NCBI GenBank assembly: GCA_963575745.1
Contig: CAUYUJ010009446.1
Coordinates: 599,998 to 663,997, forward strand
Length of the DNA stretch: 64,000 nt
Source of the DNA: Prorocentrum cordatum
Taxonomy: Eukaryota; Sar; Dinophyceae; Prorocentrales; Prorocentraceae
Direction of reading: 5' to 3'
Position 1 is the first letter of the stretch. Every line of letters starts with the position of its first letter. The position numbers and the translations under genes were made by a program. Positions 17,986-27,960 of this stretch are shown piece by piece. The notes beneath the pieces are model-generated. The model was not told the DNA's origin. It was given only the letters and a program-made list of their open reading frames with translations, and made no database searches.

Positions 17986-20900
17986 ATGGGCTGCGGCGCG
18001 GTGAAACCCAACGCGCAGGAGCCGTGGCTGCTGCTGCGCCTCGCCGCGGGCCAGGACAACGAGGGGGACGCGCAGAGGCCGAGGAACCACGAATGGCGCA
18101 AACGTAAGCTTTCGGAGGCCCGCGCCTGTTTCTCGGATTGGCGCTGGACCCCCCTCCCTGACGCGCGGAGCGCGCCGAGGGCGGCGCCGGAGGCGCCGCT
18201 GGTGGGCCCCAGCGCCGAGCCGATCAATCCGCGCGGACCTCCGAAAGTTCAGGTTTCTGCCATCATTTGTTTCCCGAAGAGGATCCTGGCGGGCAAGCCG
18301 AAGCCCAGAAGCGACCGCCTCTGCGGCCAGACCGCGGTGCACGTCGCGGCGCTGGCGGGGTCCGCGAACGTGCTCGCCCTCTTGCTGGACAAGTTCGCCG
18401 GCAAGGCTCGGAGGAGGGCGACCCCCGAGACAGCGGGTAGTTGGCCTTCGGTGGGTCCCCGCTCGCCACGGCTGGACACAGCCCAGACAATTTACGGCGT
18501 TTGGATCCCGCAGGAGGGGTGCACGGTGCACCGATGTTGAGTTGCCGCTTTCGCAGCTCGCCCTCCTCCGAAAGGCAGACCAGGCGGTAGAGGACGAGTC
18601 CAAGGATCAGGGGCAACGATAGGGGGGAATGGCTCAGGCGGGAACATATCGACCCCGAAGCGCCCATTGGTCGCCGATAGGGGTCTGACAGCCCCACCCC
18701 GCCCAGGAAGGTGCGGATCCGCCATCGAGGGCTCATCGCCGAGCTATCGGCGATAAGTACGGCCGATTCCAGGTCGATGCCGCCCCCACCTGAGACAGTG
18801 CCCCCTTGTCGTTGCCCTTCGAAGGACTCGCCTCTGCACTTCGCGGCGCAGTCCTCCCAGCCGGGCGCGGCGCGCGTGGCGCAGATGCTGCTCAGCCACA
18901 GGGCGCAGGTGGACTCAATGGCCGCGGGCGACCGGACCCCGCTGCACGTGGCCGCGCGCTTCGGCTGCAAGGACACCGTGGCCAGCCTGCTGGCCTCCAG
19001 GGCCAGGCAGAGCGCGAGCCAAACGGGTTTGGGGCGATCCCGTGGGCCGTTCTCGTTTTGGCTTTGTTCGGCACCAAAGGAAGACAGAACGAGGGGAAGC
19101 ATGCACAGGACGAGCACGGAAATCACTATTCAGCTCGAGCCCTGGGGCCAGGCCCGACCTGCAGAGCAAGCAGGGCGACGCGCCCCTCCACGAGGCCGCG
19201 CGCGGGGGCGACGCCGAGGTCGTGGCGCAGCTGCTGCTCGCCCACCCAGCGGCACGGGACGCGGCCAACGCCGAGGGCCGCACGCCGCTGCACGTGGCCG
19301 CGGCCTGTGGGCACGAGGGCGCTGTGCTCGGCATCGTTTAACCGATGCCCATCCCCATCCCCATCCCCGATCCCCCCTCCCCCATCCCGATCCCCACCAT
19401 CCCACCACCCCAGCTGGGGATACGCCCCTCGACACCCGAAGGGAACAGCCTACATCCCCACCTAGGGGGGCAAGCCGGCCAGTCTGGCCTGAGTCGAGCA
19501 CGAGGGCGCGGTGCTCGAAGAAGGAAACTGCATCAACATAAACTTTCGGCGCTCCGCGCGGATTTCTTGGATCAGCGCTGGGCAAAATCTGGCGGCGCCT
19601 CCTTTGCCGCCCCTGGCGCCTGGCGTGCTCCGCGCGCCAGGGAGGGGGAGTTCAGCGCCGATCTTAAAAATCGTCGCGGGCCTCCCACAGTTTATGTTTA
19701 TGCAGTTTCGGGTTCCTCCAGGTACGGCGCCTCCTGGAGGCCCAGGCCTCGCCAGGCGCCAGGGACAGGAACCAGAACACCGCCCTCCACCTGGCGGCCC
19801 ACATGGGCCGCGATCTCAATGTCTGCTGGTCACGCGATCGCCGATCACAGATTGAAGCGATCGGGGGATCATGCGGTTGCCGCTCACGTGATCGGTTCGG
19901 CTTGATCATTCGACCGTGCGGGCTTGAATGCGTGATCGATCTGTGATCGGCGCGGCAGCCATCGTGATCGGGGTTGTGATAGGCTCGCGTGATCGGATGG
20001 CGTGATCGGCCGAGTGATCAGCCAGACACTAAGGCCGAGATCAGGCCACAGACGTGTTGGTGAGGATGGACCCTGCTCTCATGTCCGCCGCAAACGTGCA
20101 CGGCCAGACCCCGCTGCATCTGGCCGCCAGCGAGGGCGGGTTCATGGCAGTGGCCCACCTGCTGCATGTAAAGGCCAGCCTCGAGTCCGCCGACGCCGCT
20201 GGCGACACGGCGCTCCACCTGGCCGCGCGGGGTGGCCACGCAGAGGTAATCGCAGCGGCCGGGCGCACCAGGCAGTTGATGCAGACGCAGAACAAGGCCG
20301 GCCGCACTCCCGTGCACGAGGCGGCCGCGGGCGGGCACACGACCGCGCTGCTGAGGCTGCTGGAGAGGAACTTCCTCGTCAACCAGCCAGACGGCCAGGG
20401 CCTGTGCCCGCTGCACCTGGCCGTGGAGAACCTCGAGGACGGCCACCAGGTATCGAAGAAGAGAAAACGCGATAGCCAGAAATGTTCGAAGGTGCGGGGC
20501 TCCCCCTCCCAGCGCCGATCCACGAAATCCGCTCGGCCCCTTCAAGTTTCATGTGCATGCCGATTTTCGTTCCTCCAAGGCAGTCGACGAGCTTTTGCAG
20601 GGGCAGGCTAACCCCGATGCGGTCGGCGGCAGTGCTGGGTCGGGCGCCCTGGCGGTGGCGGCGAGGCAGCAGAAGGTGCTGACTGTGAGCTCGCTGCTCC
20701 TGGCGGGCGCGAAGGTGGCCCAGGCCGACCAGGAGGGCAGCGCGCCCCTCCACCACGCAGCGGCCACGGGTAACCTGGACGTGGTGGAGCTGCTCTTGGA
20801 GAGGTCGTCAGGGGCTACGTTGGCCGAAGAAGAAAAAACGGCATGATTGGCTCAGGGGGCAATGCATCGACTCCCAAGCGCCCATTCGTCGCCCGATAGC

Positions 20901-22744
20901 CTGCACCGCCCAGGAGCATGCGGTTTCGCTATCGGGGTATATCGCCGATCTGTCGGCGGTGTAACGCCGACTCCAGCTCTATGTTTCCCCAGCTCCCTCC
21001 CATGAACCAGTCCCCCCTATCGCTGACCCTCAGGTCGGCCTCCGTCAACCAGCAGAATCTTCAGGGTGACTCGCCTTACACCATCGCCAGCACCCGCGGG
21101 TACACACATCTGGTCAGAGTCATGAACGACGCCTGGAAGTCCCCTTCGCTCACAGACAGCGGCCCCGTCATTCAGGCGTCCCGTTCGCTCCTGCCTGAGG
21201 CAGCCCGCACGATCCGCCTCCCGACTCAGGAGACGCCGGGCTCCAAAAGCGGCTCCACGGGCCTCAAGAAGCTCGTGCACACGTCCTCGTTGCGCTCAGT
21301 GTCCCCTGCCGGGGGGCCCAGCTTCAGTCCTGCCGCAGACAGGGACGCGCTGCAGTCGCTGATGCAGCAGCCCGGTCCGCAGCCTCAGGCAGCCACTCCG
21401 CTCGCCAGTGCAGGCGCAGTCCACCAGCCGCTGGTGGCGCAGCCGCCTGGGGGCGGCGTCCGCACCATGCCAGCCGTGCCACAGCCGGCGCCGGTCCCAC
21501 AGTATGGTTCTGGTCCCGCTGGCGGCGCGCTGGCCTCGACGTGGCCCACGCCCGCTCCAGGTGCGCAGTACGGCACCACACCACAGCACGGCGCACCGTC
21601 CCCCGCTCAGGCGCAGTACGGCGCAGCGCAGGCGCAGTACGGCGCAGCGCACCATGGGCAGCACGTCGTTGGACCCGCCGGCGCCGCGGCTGCGCCGATG
21701 GCCGCCACGTGGTCGTCCGCACCGCAGCCGTCCGCAGCGCAGCCGCCGCTCTACGGGCCTGCCGGCGCAGCAGCCTCGATGCCAGCGCAGTACGGCGGCG
21801 GCACTTCTCCGTCCGCAGCGCAGCCGCCGCTCTACGGGTCTGCTGGCACGGCAGCCTCGATGCCAGCGCAGTACGGCGGGGGCACTCCCGGGCTCGGGGC
21901 GCAGTTCCCAGGCCAGGCCGCGGGGCAGTTCCCAGGCCAAGCCGCGGGGCACGCTGTGCAGGCCAGGCCGAGTGCGCCAGCGGCCAGCTACGCCAGCGGG
22001 CCAAGCACGGGGCCCGCTGGGGGAACACTCCAGCCACTCGGCGGGCCCTGTGGCAGCAGGAGCGCTGCGACGGGCGGCGACGATGACCTGGACCGCCTCC
22101 ACGCGGAGCTGAGCGCTCCTGCTGGGGCGCGGCAGCCGCCCCCTGGCAGGATGCCAGGCGGCATGTCACCGTCATCGCCCACGCGGCAGTCGCAGTCGCC
22201 ATCCACTGGGCGGGCACTGTCGGTCGTCAGGGAGGCGGAGGAGGAGCGAGGCTCGGTGGGATCGCCGCACCTCTCGGCTGCCACCCCCTCGTCACTGGGC
22301 GCGGGCACGGGCGGGAAGTCGCTGCGCCCGCTCCAGCCGTCGCCGCTGTCGGCGCAGACCCAGGCGGTCGGGCGAAAGCCAAACCAACGCCCGCTCTCGC
22401 CAGCACCGGCCCAGCGCTCGTCCAGCAGCCTGTCCGGCTCGCGCTTGGGCACCGGCGGCCGCGTCGGCGGCGTGGGGGCCACGTCCACTCCAGGGCCCGC
22501 GGGGACGCCACCGCTGGGCACTGGCGGCCGCGTCGGCGGGGTGGGGGCGTCCGCCAGGCAGCCCACAGGCGGCCGTGTCGGCGGGGTGGGGGCCACGCCC
22601 ACTCCGGCGTCCGCCGGGCAGCCCACGCGGCCGCAAGATTCGGCCGTGCGGCCCGCGGCGCAGGCGACGAGCCAGACGCTGGCGAGGCCCAGCGCGAGGC
22701 CCACGCCGGGCACGAGGCTTGGAGGCCTCCGCGGCCCCCCCTGA
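17986..22744 (+). CDS. Ankyrin-repeat protein, nine exons, about 1003 residues
   Basis: Exons by reading frame, repeat register and splice signals: 17986-18077, 18282-18369, 18557-18604, 18825-19006, 19152-19323, 19722-19818, 20052-20449, 20580-20803, 21034-22744. Joined, they give one frame with about a dozen ankyrin repeats (TPLHVAARFG, APLHEAARGG, TALHLAAHMG, TPLHLAASEG, TPVHEAAAGG, APLHHAAATG) and a Pro/Ala/Gln/Gly-rich tail of about 500 residues. The tail has YGAAQAQYGAA runs, a 26-residue block repeated twice (around PPLYGPAG) and GGRVGGVGA three times near 22450-22600. The start MGCGAVKP is a plausible N-myristoylation and palmitoylation signal, so a membrane-attached scaffold is possible. 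The stop is TGA at 22742. The exon 6/7 junction is the least certain. No specific orthologue is claimed. Confidence 0.8.
18078..18281 (+). mobile_element. Intron 1: GC-AG introner, family A (reverse)
   Basis: 204 nt, phase 2, beginning GCCGAGGAAC and ending CCCGAAGAG. AGAGG occurs at both borders (18074-18078 and 18278-18282) as a target-site duplication. Ends are imperfect inverted repeats containing CTTTCGGAGG, and the core CCAGCGCCGAGCCGATCAAT (18209-18228) is the reverse complement of the core of the element in intron 5. The length is a multiple of three, so the frame stays open even if unspliced. Confidence 0.7.
18370..18556 (+). other. Intron 2: GT-AG, flanked by a 10-bp direct repeat
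   Basis: 187 nt, phase 0. GCTCGCCCTC is present at the 5' border (18372-18381) and the 3' border (18556-18565), which is what insertion with a target-site duplication would leave. I found no convincing terminal inverted repeats. The downstream exon (18557-18604) has only 16 codons but restores the ankyrin register (LALLRKADQ). An alternative later donor cannot be excluded. Confidence 0.55.
18605..18824 (+). mobile_element. Intron 3: GA-AG introner, family B
   Basis: 220 nt, phase 0, with a GA 5' splice site of the kind known in dinoflagellates. AAGGA flanks both sides (18602-18606 and 18822-18826). Just inside are inverted repeats GGGCAACG (18611-18618) and CGTTGCCC (18810-18817), with further imperfect inverted similarity to about 75 bases deep, including a pair of TCGCCGATAG-type boxes. 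Related to intron 8. Confidence 0.7.
19007..19151 (+). other. Intron 4: GC-AG, flanked by a 9-bp direct repeat
   Basis: 145 nt, phase 2. GGGCCAGGC lies across both splice sites (19000-19008 and 19145-19153), so AG at the 3' end and GC at the 5' end come from the same duplicated sequence. Joining gives LLASRARPDLQSK, a normal ankyrin spacing. Terminal inverted repeats are weak. Confidence 0.65.
19324..19721 (+). mobile_element. Intron 5: GT-AG, contains a family A introner (forward)
   Basis: 398 nt, phase 0. The second half is an element with 21-bp terminal inverted repeats starting GAAACTGCAT (5' end near 19523, 3' end near 19711, 20 of 21 matching) and core GGATTTCTTGGATCAGCGCT (19560-19579). 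In front of it, a 20-bp piece of the preceding exon (GCACGAGGGCGC and on) is repeated at 19498-19517, so a second donor (19511) is possible and an earlier insertion event is suggested. Confidence 0.65.
19819..20051 (+). mobile_element. Intron 6: family C element, unusual splice site
   Basis: About 233 nt of GTGATCGG-like sequence with inverted ends: GTCTGCTGGTCAC near 19821 and GTGATCAGCCAGAC near 20014. The ankyrin register demands joining after the first base of an Asn codon to ACGTG at 20052, which gives AT-AG; GT-AC is a close alternative. No GT-AG choice keeps both frame and repeat length. Boundaries are therefore tentative. Confidence 0.5.
20450..20579 (+). mobile_element. Intron 7: GT-AG introner, family A (reverse)
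   Basis: 130 nt, phase 0 at both ends, begins GTATCGAAG and ends TTCCTCCAAG. The core CAGCGCCGATCCACGAAATC (20510-20529) is the reverse complement of the intron 5 core, so it is the same family in the opposite orientation. AGG is present at both borders. Joining gives EDGHQ-AVDELL, continuous in frame. Confidence 0.7.
20804..21033 (+). mobile_element. Intron 8: GT-AG introner, family B
   Basis: 230 nt, phase 2. AGGTCG occurs at both borders (20802-20807 and 21032-21037), so the duplicated target itself supplies AG at the 3' end and GT at the 5' end. Shares GGCTCAGG, AAGCGCCCATT and CCGATAG boxes with intron 3. Joining restores LLLERSASVNQQN, a perfect ankyrin continuation. Confidence 0.75.
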
Positions 22745-23459
22745 GGGGAGGTTGGCGATCATGCGGCGCCATGAAGGAAGCGGGTCCCGTTGGAAGCCTA
22801 ATTAGGTCACTTGCACGGGCGCGAAGCTTCGCGCACCGCGGCTTGGGTTGGAGAGGCACCCTTCTCCAGAGCGGCCCCGCGAGGGCGCGAAGATAGCCGC
22901 GCGTCACGCATTGCAGGGCGCGATGTACGAAGTTCGGTGGTCTGGGTCCTGAGGGAAGCGGGCTCTGGAAGTCTCTCGTCGTTATTGGCCTCTCGGGGTC
23001 CTGCACAGGCCTCGGGGTCGTGAGAGAACAACGGCTCGGGGTGAGGAGCCGATCCTGGGGGACAGCTCCAGGGTCCAGGGCACGCTTGCCCCAGGACCCG
23101 TTTCCTTCATGTCGAATGCGGCGCCCAGTTTCCACGAGCGCCAGGCCGAGCTGAGGGGGCGCCCGCGCGGGGACCGGCGTAACAGACGCCAGCGCGGCGG
23201 ACAGCTCAGACGACGGCCATCGCCCCTCTCCCAAAAAGACGCGCCGCGAGGGGATCCAGCAAGAGCAGCAGTACGTGGGAGATGTATCCATGTCATTGGT
23301 TATCTTGCGCAGCTGATTTCTAGAGCTCGGAGCTCTCTCTTTTCGTCTCGCTCGCTCGTGACATCTCCCTCGACCCAACCACTTCTCTCGGCCCCCCTGA
23401 TCTCCTCCCCGAACGTGATTCCCAAGACGGCCTAGAAAGGACGCCAATATGTCTTACAG
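22745..23459. other. Downstream of the ankyrin gene, nothing recognised
   Basis: Unique GC-rich sequence. Frames of 70-400 codons on the minus strand overlap the ankyrin gene and look like shadows. No repeat or RNA gene noticed. Confidence 0.5.
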
Positions 23460-23995
23460 GCCTCGACGATGATCCTTCAGGCCCAAAATTGGCTCCAAGA
23501 GACCCCAAGATAGTACATGGAACTCTCCCGAGAGACGAAACGTGTAAGTTTTGGTTTGTCACACTTATTTCTTGTTTGCAGACTGATGCGGAAGAGGTAT
23601 GCTCTGCAAGAGGCAATGATGGCGCGCATCTAATTGTGAAGCCATGGGCATTCTCTCGTGCGGACTGCCTTGAGGGACGACGGCCGTAGCAGCAGACACC
23701 GTAATAGAAGGCTGCGCCGTGGCTTCGTCTACCCCTACTCCCTCCGGCTACTTTCAATTGCGGGCGCTGAAAGCAGGCATCGCGTGCGTTCCGCTTTCGG
23801 CCGTTGACTTGAAGAAGGGTAACTGCAGCCTGGGCGAATGTAAGAAGTGTGCGTGTGGTTGCCCCTTGTTTGCAGGCCGCAGTGGCAGAGGCGGGCGATG
23901 CAACTGGTAACGATGCCGTCCAAAAGTTAATGCCGTCTGAGTTTCGCATTCAGCCGTCTGCCTCAGAGAGCTGGGGCAGTAGCAGCAGTTAGTGT
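23460..23995 (+). other. Possible gene fragment with two very short intron-like pieces
   Basis: Two stretches look like tiny introns: GTAAG at 23544 to CTTGTTTGCAG ending at 23581 (38 nt) and GTAAG at 23840 to CTTGTTTGCAG ending at 23875 (36 nt). Between and after them are frames such as the one holding PTPSGYFQLRALKAG. I do not recognise the protein, and splicing the first piece does not give a long clean frame, so this is a weak call. Confidence 0.25.
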
Positions 23996-24003
23996 GTTGT
24001 GCA

Positions 24004-24261
24004 GGCATGCCGCTCTCGCATGAGGGCAGACTTTCACAGCTGGGTGGTGCAGCACGCAGTGCCGCTGCGGCTCCCATGCTGCCGAGGCATGTGCGCAGCA
24101 CAATCCGTTGTTGCATGCACTGGCAGCGCGTTGCAAAGGTCTGGGCCCTTGTAATTCAGGCATGTCGTTTTCGCACGAGGTCAGACTTTTACAGCTGGGT
24201 AGTGCAGCACGCAGAGCCGTTGCGGATCTCACGCTGCCGAGGCACATGCGCGACAGAAGAA
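24004..24261. repeat. Tandem duplication, about 100-bp unit at a 157-bp offset
   Basis: The segment from about 24004 to 24102 (CAGGCATGCC, GGCAGACTTTCACAGCTGGG, GTGCAGCACGCAG, GCTGCCGAGGCA) recurs at about 24161-24259 with some 85 percent agreement. Confidence 0.7.
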
Positions 24262-24547
24262 AACGAGGTCGATTGCGTCGACATTCGCATGTAAGCTGCC
24301 CGCGTAAGGTCGCGCGTAAGCGCCCTCGTTTCCAGCGTAGCGTGCCGCGCTGACGGCTCGCGTAATCCACCGCGTAAGGTTGCTATTTGACCTCGCGTAT
24401 GCCCGTTTCTTCTTGTCGCTCACATGTGCAGCACCATCCGTTGTTGCATGCATCGGCGGCGCGCCGCAGAGGTCGGGGGGGCATCCCTTGCCGCGCGCGT
24501 GGTGCTCGGAGGGAGCCTTGGTAGGCCCCATCCCATGCATCCAAGAC

Positions 24548-24706
24548 GCTGGAACAAGAACCGCCTTGGGCCGAGGAGGGGCTCTGTTTTTCGGGCCGTT
24601 CCTTACATCCAGGCCGCGGACCCTGTTCGGAGCCGAGGCTCGCCATGGCCAGAGAAGCTTTTCGCTCCTTCATATAGCGTCCCTTATGGTAGCACGATGG
24701 CTGTGT
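24548..24706. repeat. Dispersed repeat, copy 2 (partner 17384-17545)
   Basis: Same order of short boxes as 17384-17545 (AGGAGGGGCTCTG, TTTCGGGCCG, GCCGAGGCTCGCC, GCACGATGGCTG). It overlaps no recognisable gene. Confidence 0.6.
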
Positions 24707-25129
24707 GGTCTGCAGCTCGGCAGCCTGTCGCGGCCAGGTGACATGTTGCCCCGGTCGGGCTGGCTTGCTGGGCCTTCGCCCTTCTTTTCGCCCGCCCCCA
24801 AGGGAAAAGGAGCCCTCCCCTAAGGCTCCCGCGGCCGCCCTGCCTGTGCCTGGCGCATGGCTGTGGTTGCTTGCCCCAGCGATGAGGATTGCTTCTGTTG
24901 CGCTGCCCTTGGCGCCCCCCCCCGCTCTCGCCCCTGGCGCGCGCGTTGGCCATGGGCTGCGACTCTGGCTTGCCTGGTCGGTTCCTTCCACAGCCTGCGC
25001 CTCCAGCGTCCCGCCCCGTCTCCAAGGACCCTTCAATCTCCCTCAGCATGCACCTGTGCGGCTTCTGGTCTAGATTTGCCCATCTCGAGTGAAGAAAGAG
25101 ACCGGAGAAATAGCCCAAACAGAAATTAT

Positions 25130-25262
25130 TTTGGGCTATAGTGCTATGGGGCTATAGGGCTATAGGGCTACAAGGCTATGGGGCTATGGGGCTATGGGGC
25201 TACAGGGCTATATATGGCCATAGGGCTCTAAGGCTACAAGGCTATAGGGCTATAGGGCTACC
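25130..25262. repeat. GGGCTATA(G) 9-bp tandem repeat
   Basis: About 14 units of GGGCTATAG with variants (AAGGCTACA, GGGCTATGG). It passes into a GGGCACC-type repeat to about 25315. Confidence 0.85.
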
Positions 25263-25438
25263 AGGCACCTCTGGGCAACACCGGGCGCCTCTGGGCACCC
25301 CCGGGCACCCGGGCCGGCCACCGAAATCGCCGGCCCACCTCACCTGACCATATGAATCCGCTGGGACCCCTACAGAGGCAAGCTCTGATTGAGGAAATAC
25401 GGGGGCCATGACCAAGATGTCGCGGGATTTGTCGGATC

Positions 25439-25828
25439 TTGTCGGTGCCGGTCTTGGTCATGGTCCATGTCGGCCGTCGCCGAGTCGCGAGAAGGATTCA
25501 CGAAATGATGCTGACCATGACCGACGGTGACCAAGATCGACACGACGTTTCCGCATGCAGGTTTGGTCATGGTATCTGTTTCCTTCCCCTCCACTATCCT
25601 TGCATTTCTGCGGCGCCACGGCCCCAGAAAGTGTACAAGTGTCACTGCTCCCGAACGGGGATTGAGGAGGATAGTCACGAGCCTGACGAGGGCGAGGAAG
25701 TGGTTTATAAGGACAAGGAGGATGGTTGCCGCATCATTCTAACACGGACTGGGCAGATCCCGTGCTTGGCCATGAGCTTGGAGTCTGGTGAGAGTCTCAT
25801 CCAGGCAGGGTCGGCTCTCTATCATTGA
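25439..25828 (+). CDS. Unrecognised ORF, possible exon
   Basis: 129 codons. The last 75 or so (from about 25600) have a mixed, protein-like composition with acidic stretches (EEDSHEPDEGEEVVYKDKE) and a possible Cys/His pair (KCHCSR). The first part overlaps a GACCAAGATC-type low-complexity stretch and is probably not coding. I do not recognise a family, and there is no neighbouring gene to help. Confidence 0.25.
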   Translation: MSVPVLVMVHVGRRRVARRIHEMMLTMTDGDQDRHDVSACRFGHGICFLPLHYPCISAAPRPQKVYKCHCSRTGIEEDSHEPDEGEEVVYKDKEDGCRIILTRTGQIPCLAMSLESGESLIQAGSALYH

Positions 25829-26304
25829 ACGGCAATCAGCCCAAACTCTCCCCGAGATTTGTCATTGATGTGTGCATGCACTTCACAATATTGCATGCGC
25901 CCCGTGATCCGTGTCATGGGCGTCATGGCCTTGATCGTCTGCTCCGCTCCGCACACCGCTTCGTGATCCTTCTTTGTCGCATCAAAGAGGATGTGTCGCC
26001 GCGCCGTTTGTTCCGACGCGCAGCTTTGCATCTTGGGGAGGTCCCCTCGGCCGCCAGGGCAAATGCCGCCTTGGGCGTGGTGGGTTTGCCATGGGTCGCG
26101 GGACGCAGGCATTGCCGTGGGTTTGCCGTGGTGTCGGCGTCGTCCATTTGGGCGCGTCGAGAACAACCGGTGCGGCGACATGTGCTGCCGATGTCAGCGT
26201 CGTTTTGCGTGTTTGGTTGTGCGCATCTCTCTGATTGAACCGTTTCGCACAATCCGCCAGGCCATGATGCCGCATCGCTGGCATTTGCCCGCGTGTTCGT
26301 TCCC

Positions 26305-26408
26305 CCTGCTGCCGCTGCTGCTGCTCCTCCTCCTCCTCCTCCTCCTCCTGCTCCCCCTCTCCCTCCTCCTCCTCCTCCTCCTCCTCCTCCTCCTCCTCCT
26401 CCTCGTCC
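26305..26408. repeat. CTC trinucleotide tract
   Basis: About 100 bases of CTC/CTG repeats on the plus strand; translations as poly-Leu or poly-Pro are artefacts. Confidence 0.85.
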
Positions 26409-26550
26409 TCGGTCCATTATCCGTTTGCAGCTCCTATCTATCCGATCGATATCCCGCTCTTTAGATAATTGTGCTGAGTGCAGTGTATATTCGTGTGCTG
26501 GTATCCAGGCTGCGAAGACACGGACGACAGACCTTCGTGGGGAGGCTCAT

Positions 26551-26595
26551 CCGATGGCCTTCGGCCAATGCCGCCACCGTGCCTGGATTGTGGGT
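26551..26595. repeat. CCTTCGGCC block, copy 1
   Basis: CCGATGGCCTTCGGCC, then CGCCACCGTGCCTGG. The same block is at 30949-30996, and an inverted copy at 35649-35682. In the first two cases it directly precedes a GPSWG-type array, so it may mark the border of a repeated module. Confidence 0.6.
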
Positions 26596-27420
26596 CAGAG
26601 TCCTCGTGGAGGCATTTTGGGGTCTCCTCAGAGGGCTCTCGGCGGTCCCTGGTGAGCAGTTTCGGGTCCTCTTGGAGGCGTCCTGCGATCGTCTTGGGGG
26701 CCTCTTGGGGCTCTTGGGGCTCTCTTGGGACCTCTTGGGGGGCATCCTGGGCGCCTCTTGGGGCCTTCTGGGCGCGTCTTAGGGCCGAGGGCTCGAAGTG
26801 TCCGTTCGGGATCCACCTCTGGGCCCTCTCTGGGGGCTGTCCTGTGGCCCTGTTGGGCCGTCTTGAAAAGCCTCTTGGGCCGTCTTGGGGCCCTTTGGGG
26901 CCGTCTTCAGGCCATTCTGTCTGGAGCCGTCTTGGGCCGATCTGGGGGGGGCCTCTGCGGCCGTCTTGGAGCGTCGGGAAGCCGACATGGCGAGAACGGG
27001 TCCTCTCTTGGGGCCGTCCTGGGGCATTGTTGGGTCGTCTTGGAAAGCCTCTTGGGCCGTCTTGGGGCCATCTTCAGGCCCTTGTGGAAGCCTCTGGAAC
27101 CGTCTTGGGGCGATCTTGGGGGCCTCTGGGACCATGTTGGAGCGTCGGGAAGCCGAAATGGCGAGAACACCGAAATCGTTCAAAAGCCCCAGGACAATCT
27201 ATGATTTGAGCCTCTCGGGGCGCTCTTGGAAGTGCTCTGGGAGGCTTCTCAGGGCGTCTTGGAGGCCTCCTGGGCTGTCTGGGGGCCATCTCGTGTGTCT
27301 TGGAGCGGCCTTGTGGTGTCTCGGAGTACTCTTGGACTTTCTCGGGGGCCTCTTGGGGTCCTGGCCCTTCTGCGGGCTCTCTGGGAGCCCCGAGGGCGGC
27401 GCCCAGGAGCAAACCATCTC
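26580..27420. repeat. CTTGGGGCC-type 12-mer array (GPSWG arrays), block 1
   Basis: Degenerate units of 10-15 bases around TCTTGGGGCC, TCTTGGGCCG and CTCTTGGGGG. All six frames stay open for hundreds of codons and translate as GPSWGPLGAS-like or RPKTAPRGPQ-like strings. These are repeat artefacts. Non-repeat boxes (GCGTCGGGAAGCCGA near 26971 and 27142, then CGAGAAC) interrupt the array. Confidence 0.8.
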
Positions 27421-27495
27421 TGATGGGACATTGCCGGAGATCAGCGCGGTTACTTTTCGGCAGGTGTCCCCCAGGGGCTGCCCACGCGCGCGAAT

Positions 27496-27960
27496 TTGAA
27501 ATCTTCCACACCCGTTACCGGAGATTTTAGCACGCCTCTGGCCCGTTGGGTTGGCGAACTAAGTCATTGGGTGGCACATAATGCAGGGAGCGCGTGCTGT
27601 GAGACAAGCCAAGGGGTGTGCATCACCTGCCTACCAGGGTATTTTCAAACAGCGCTGACAAAACAAATCCCTTCCCCCCAGCACGCACTGGATGTTACCT
27701 GTCTTAGATTTGTGCGTAGCATATGGGGCACATCAATGCCGAGTTCAAAGGTTTGCCTCAAGCTGTCCTGTATTACTGCGTTCGGATTCTTGACATGGGC
27801 AGCACCCGCTTGTTCTGAAGCCATGACTTCAGAACAACCTTGCTCTTGTTCTGGCAGCAGGACTCTCTTTATTTGGGCCGTGGCATCATCTTGGGAGCCA
27901 TTCCCTTGCAGCCCCCCGTTCCGCGTTTCCTTGCCCGCTGCTCTTTCCCGCTGCGGGTAA
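27496..27960 (+). other. Unrecognised open frame of 154 codons
   Basis: Mixed composition with a Cys-rich piece (CCETSQGVCITCLPGYF) that faintly resembles EGF or ephrin-receptor-like cysteine motifs. It follows a repeat array and is not supported by any neighbour. It may be an exon or chance. Confidence 0.15.
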
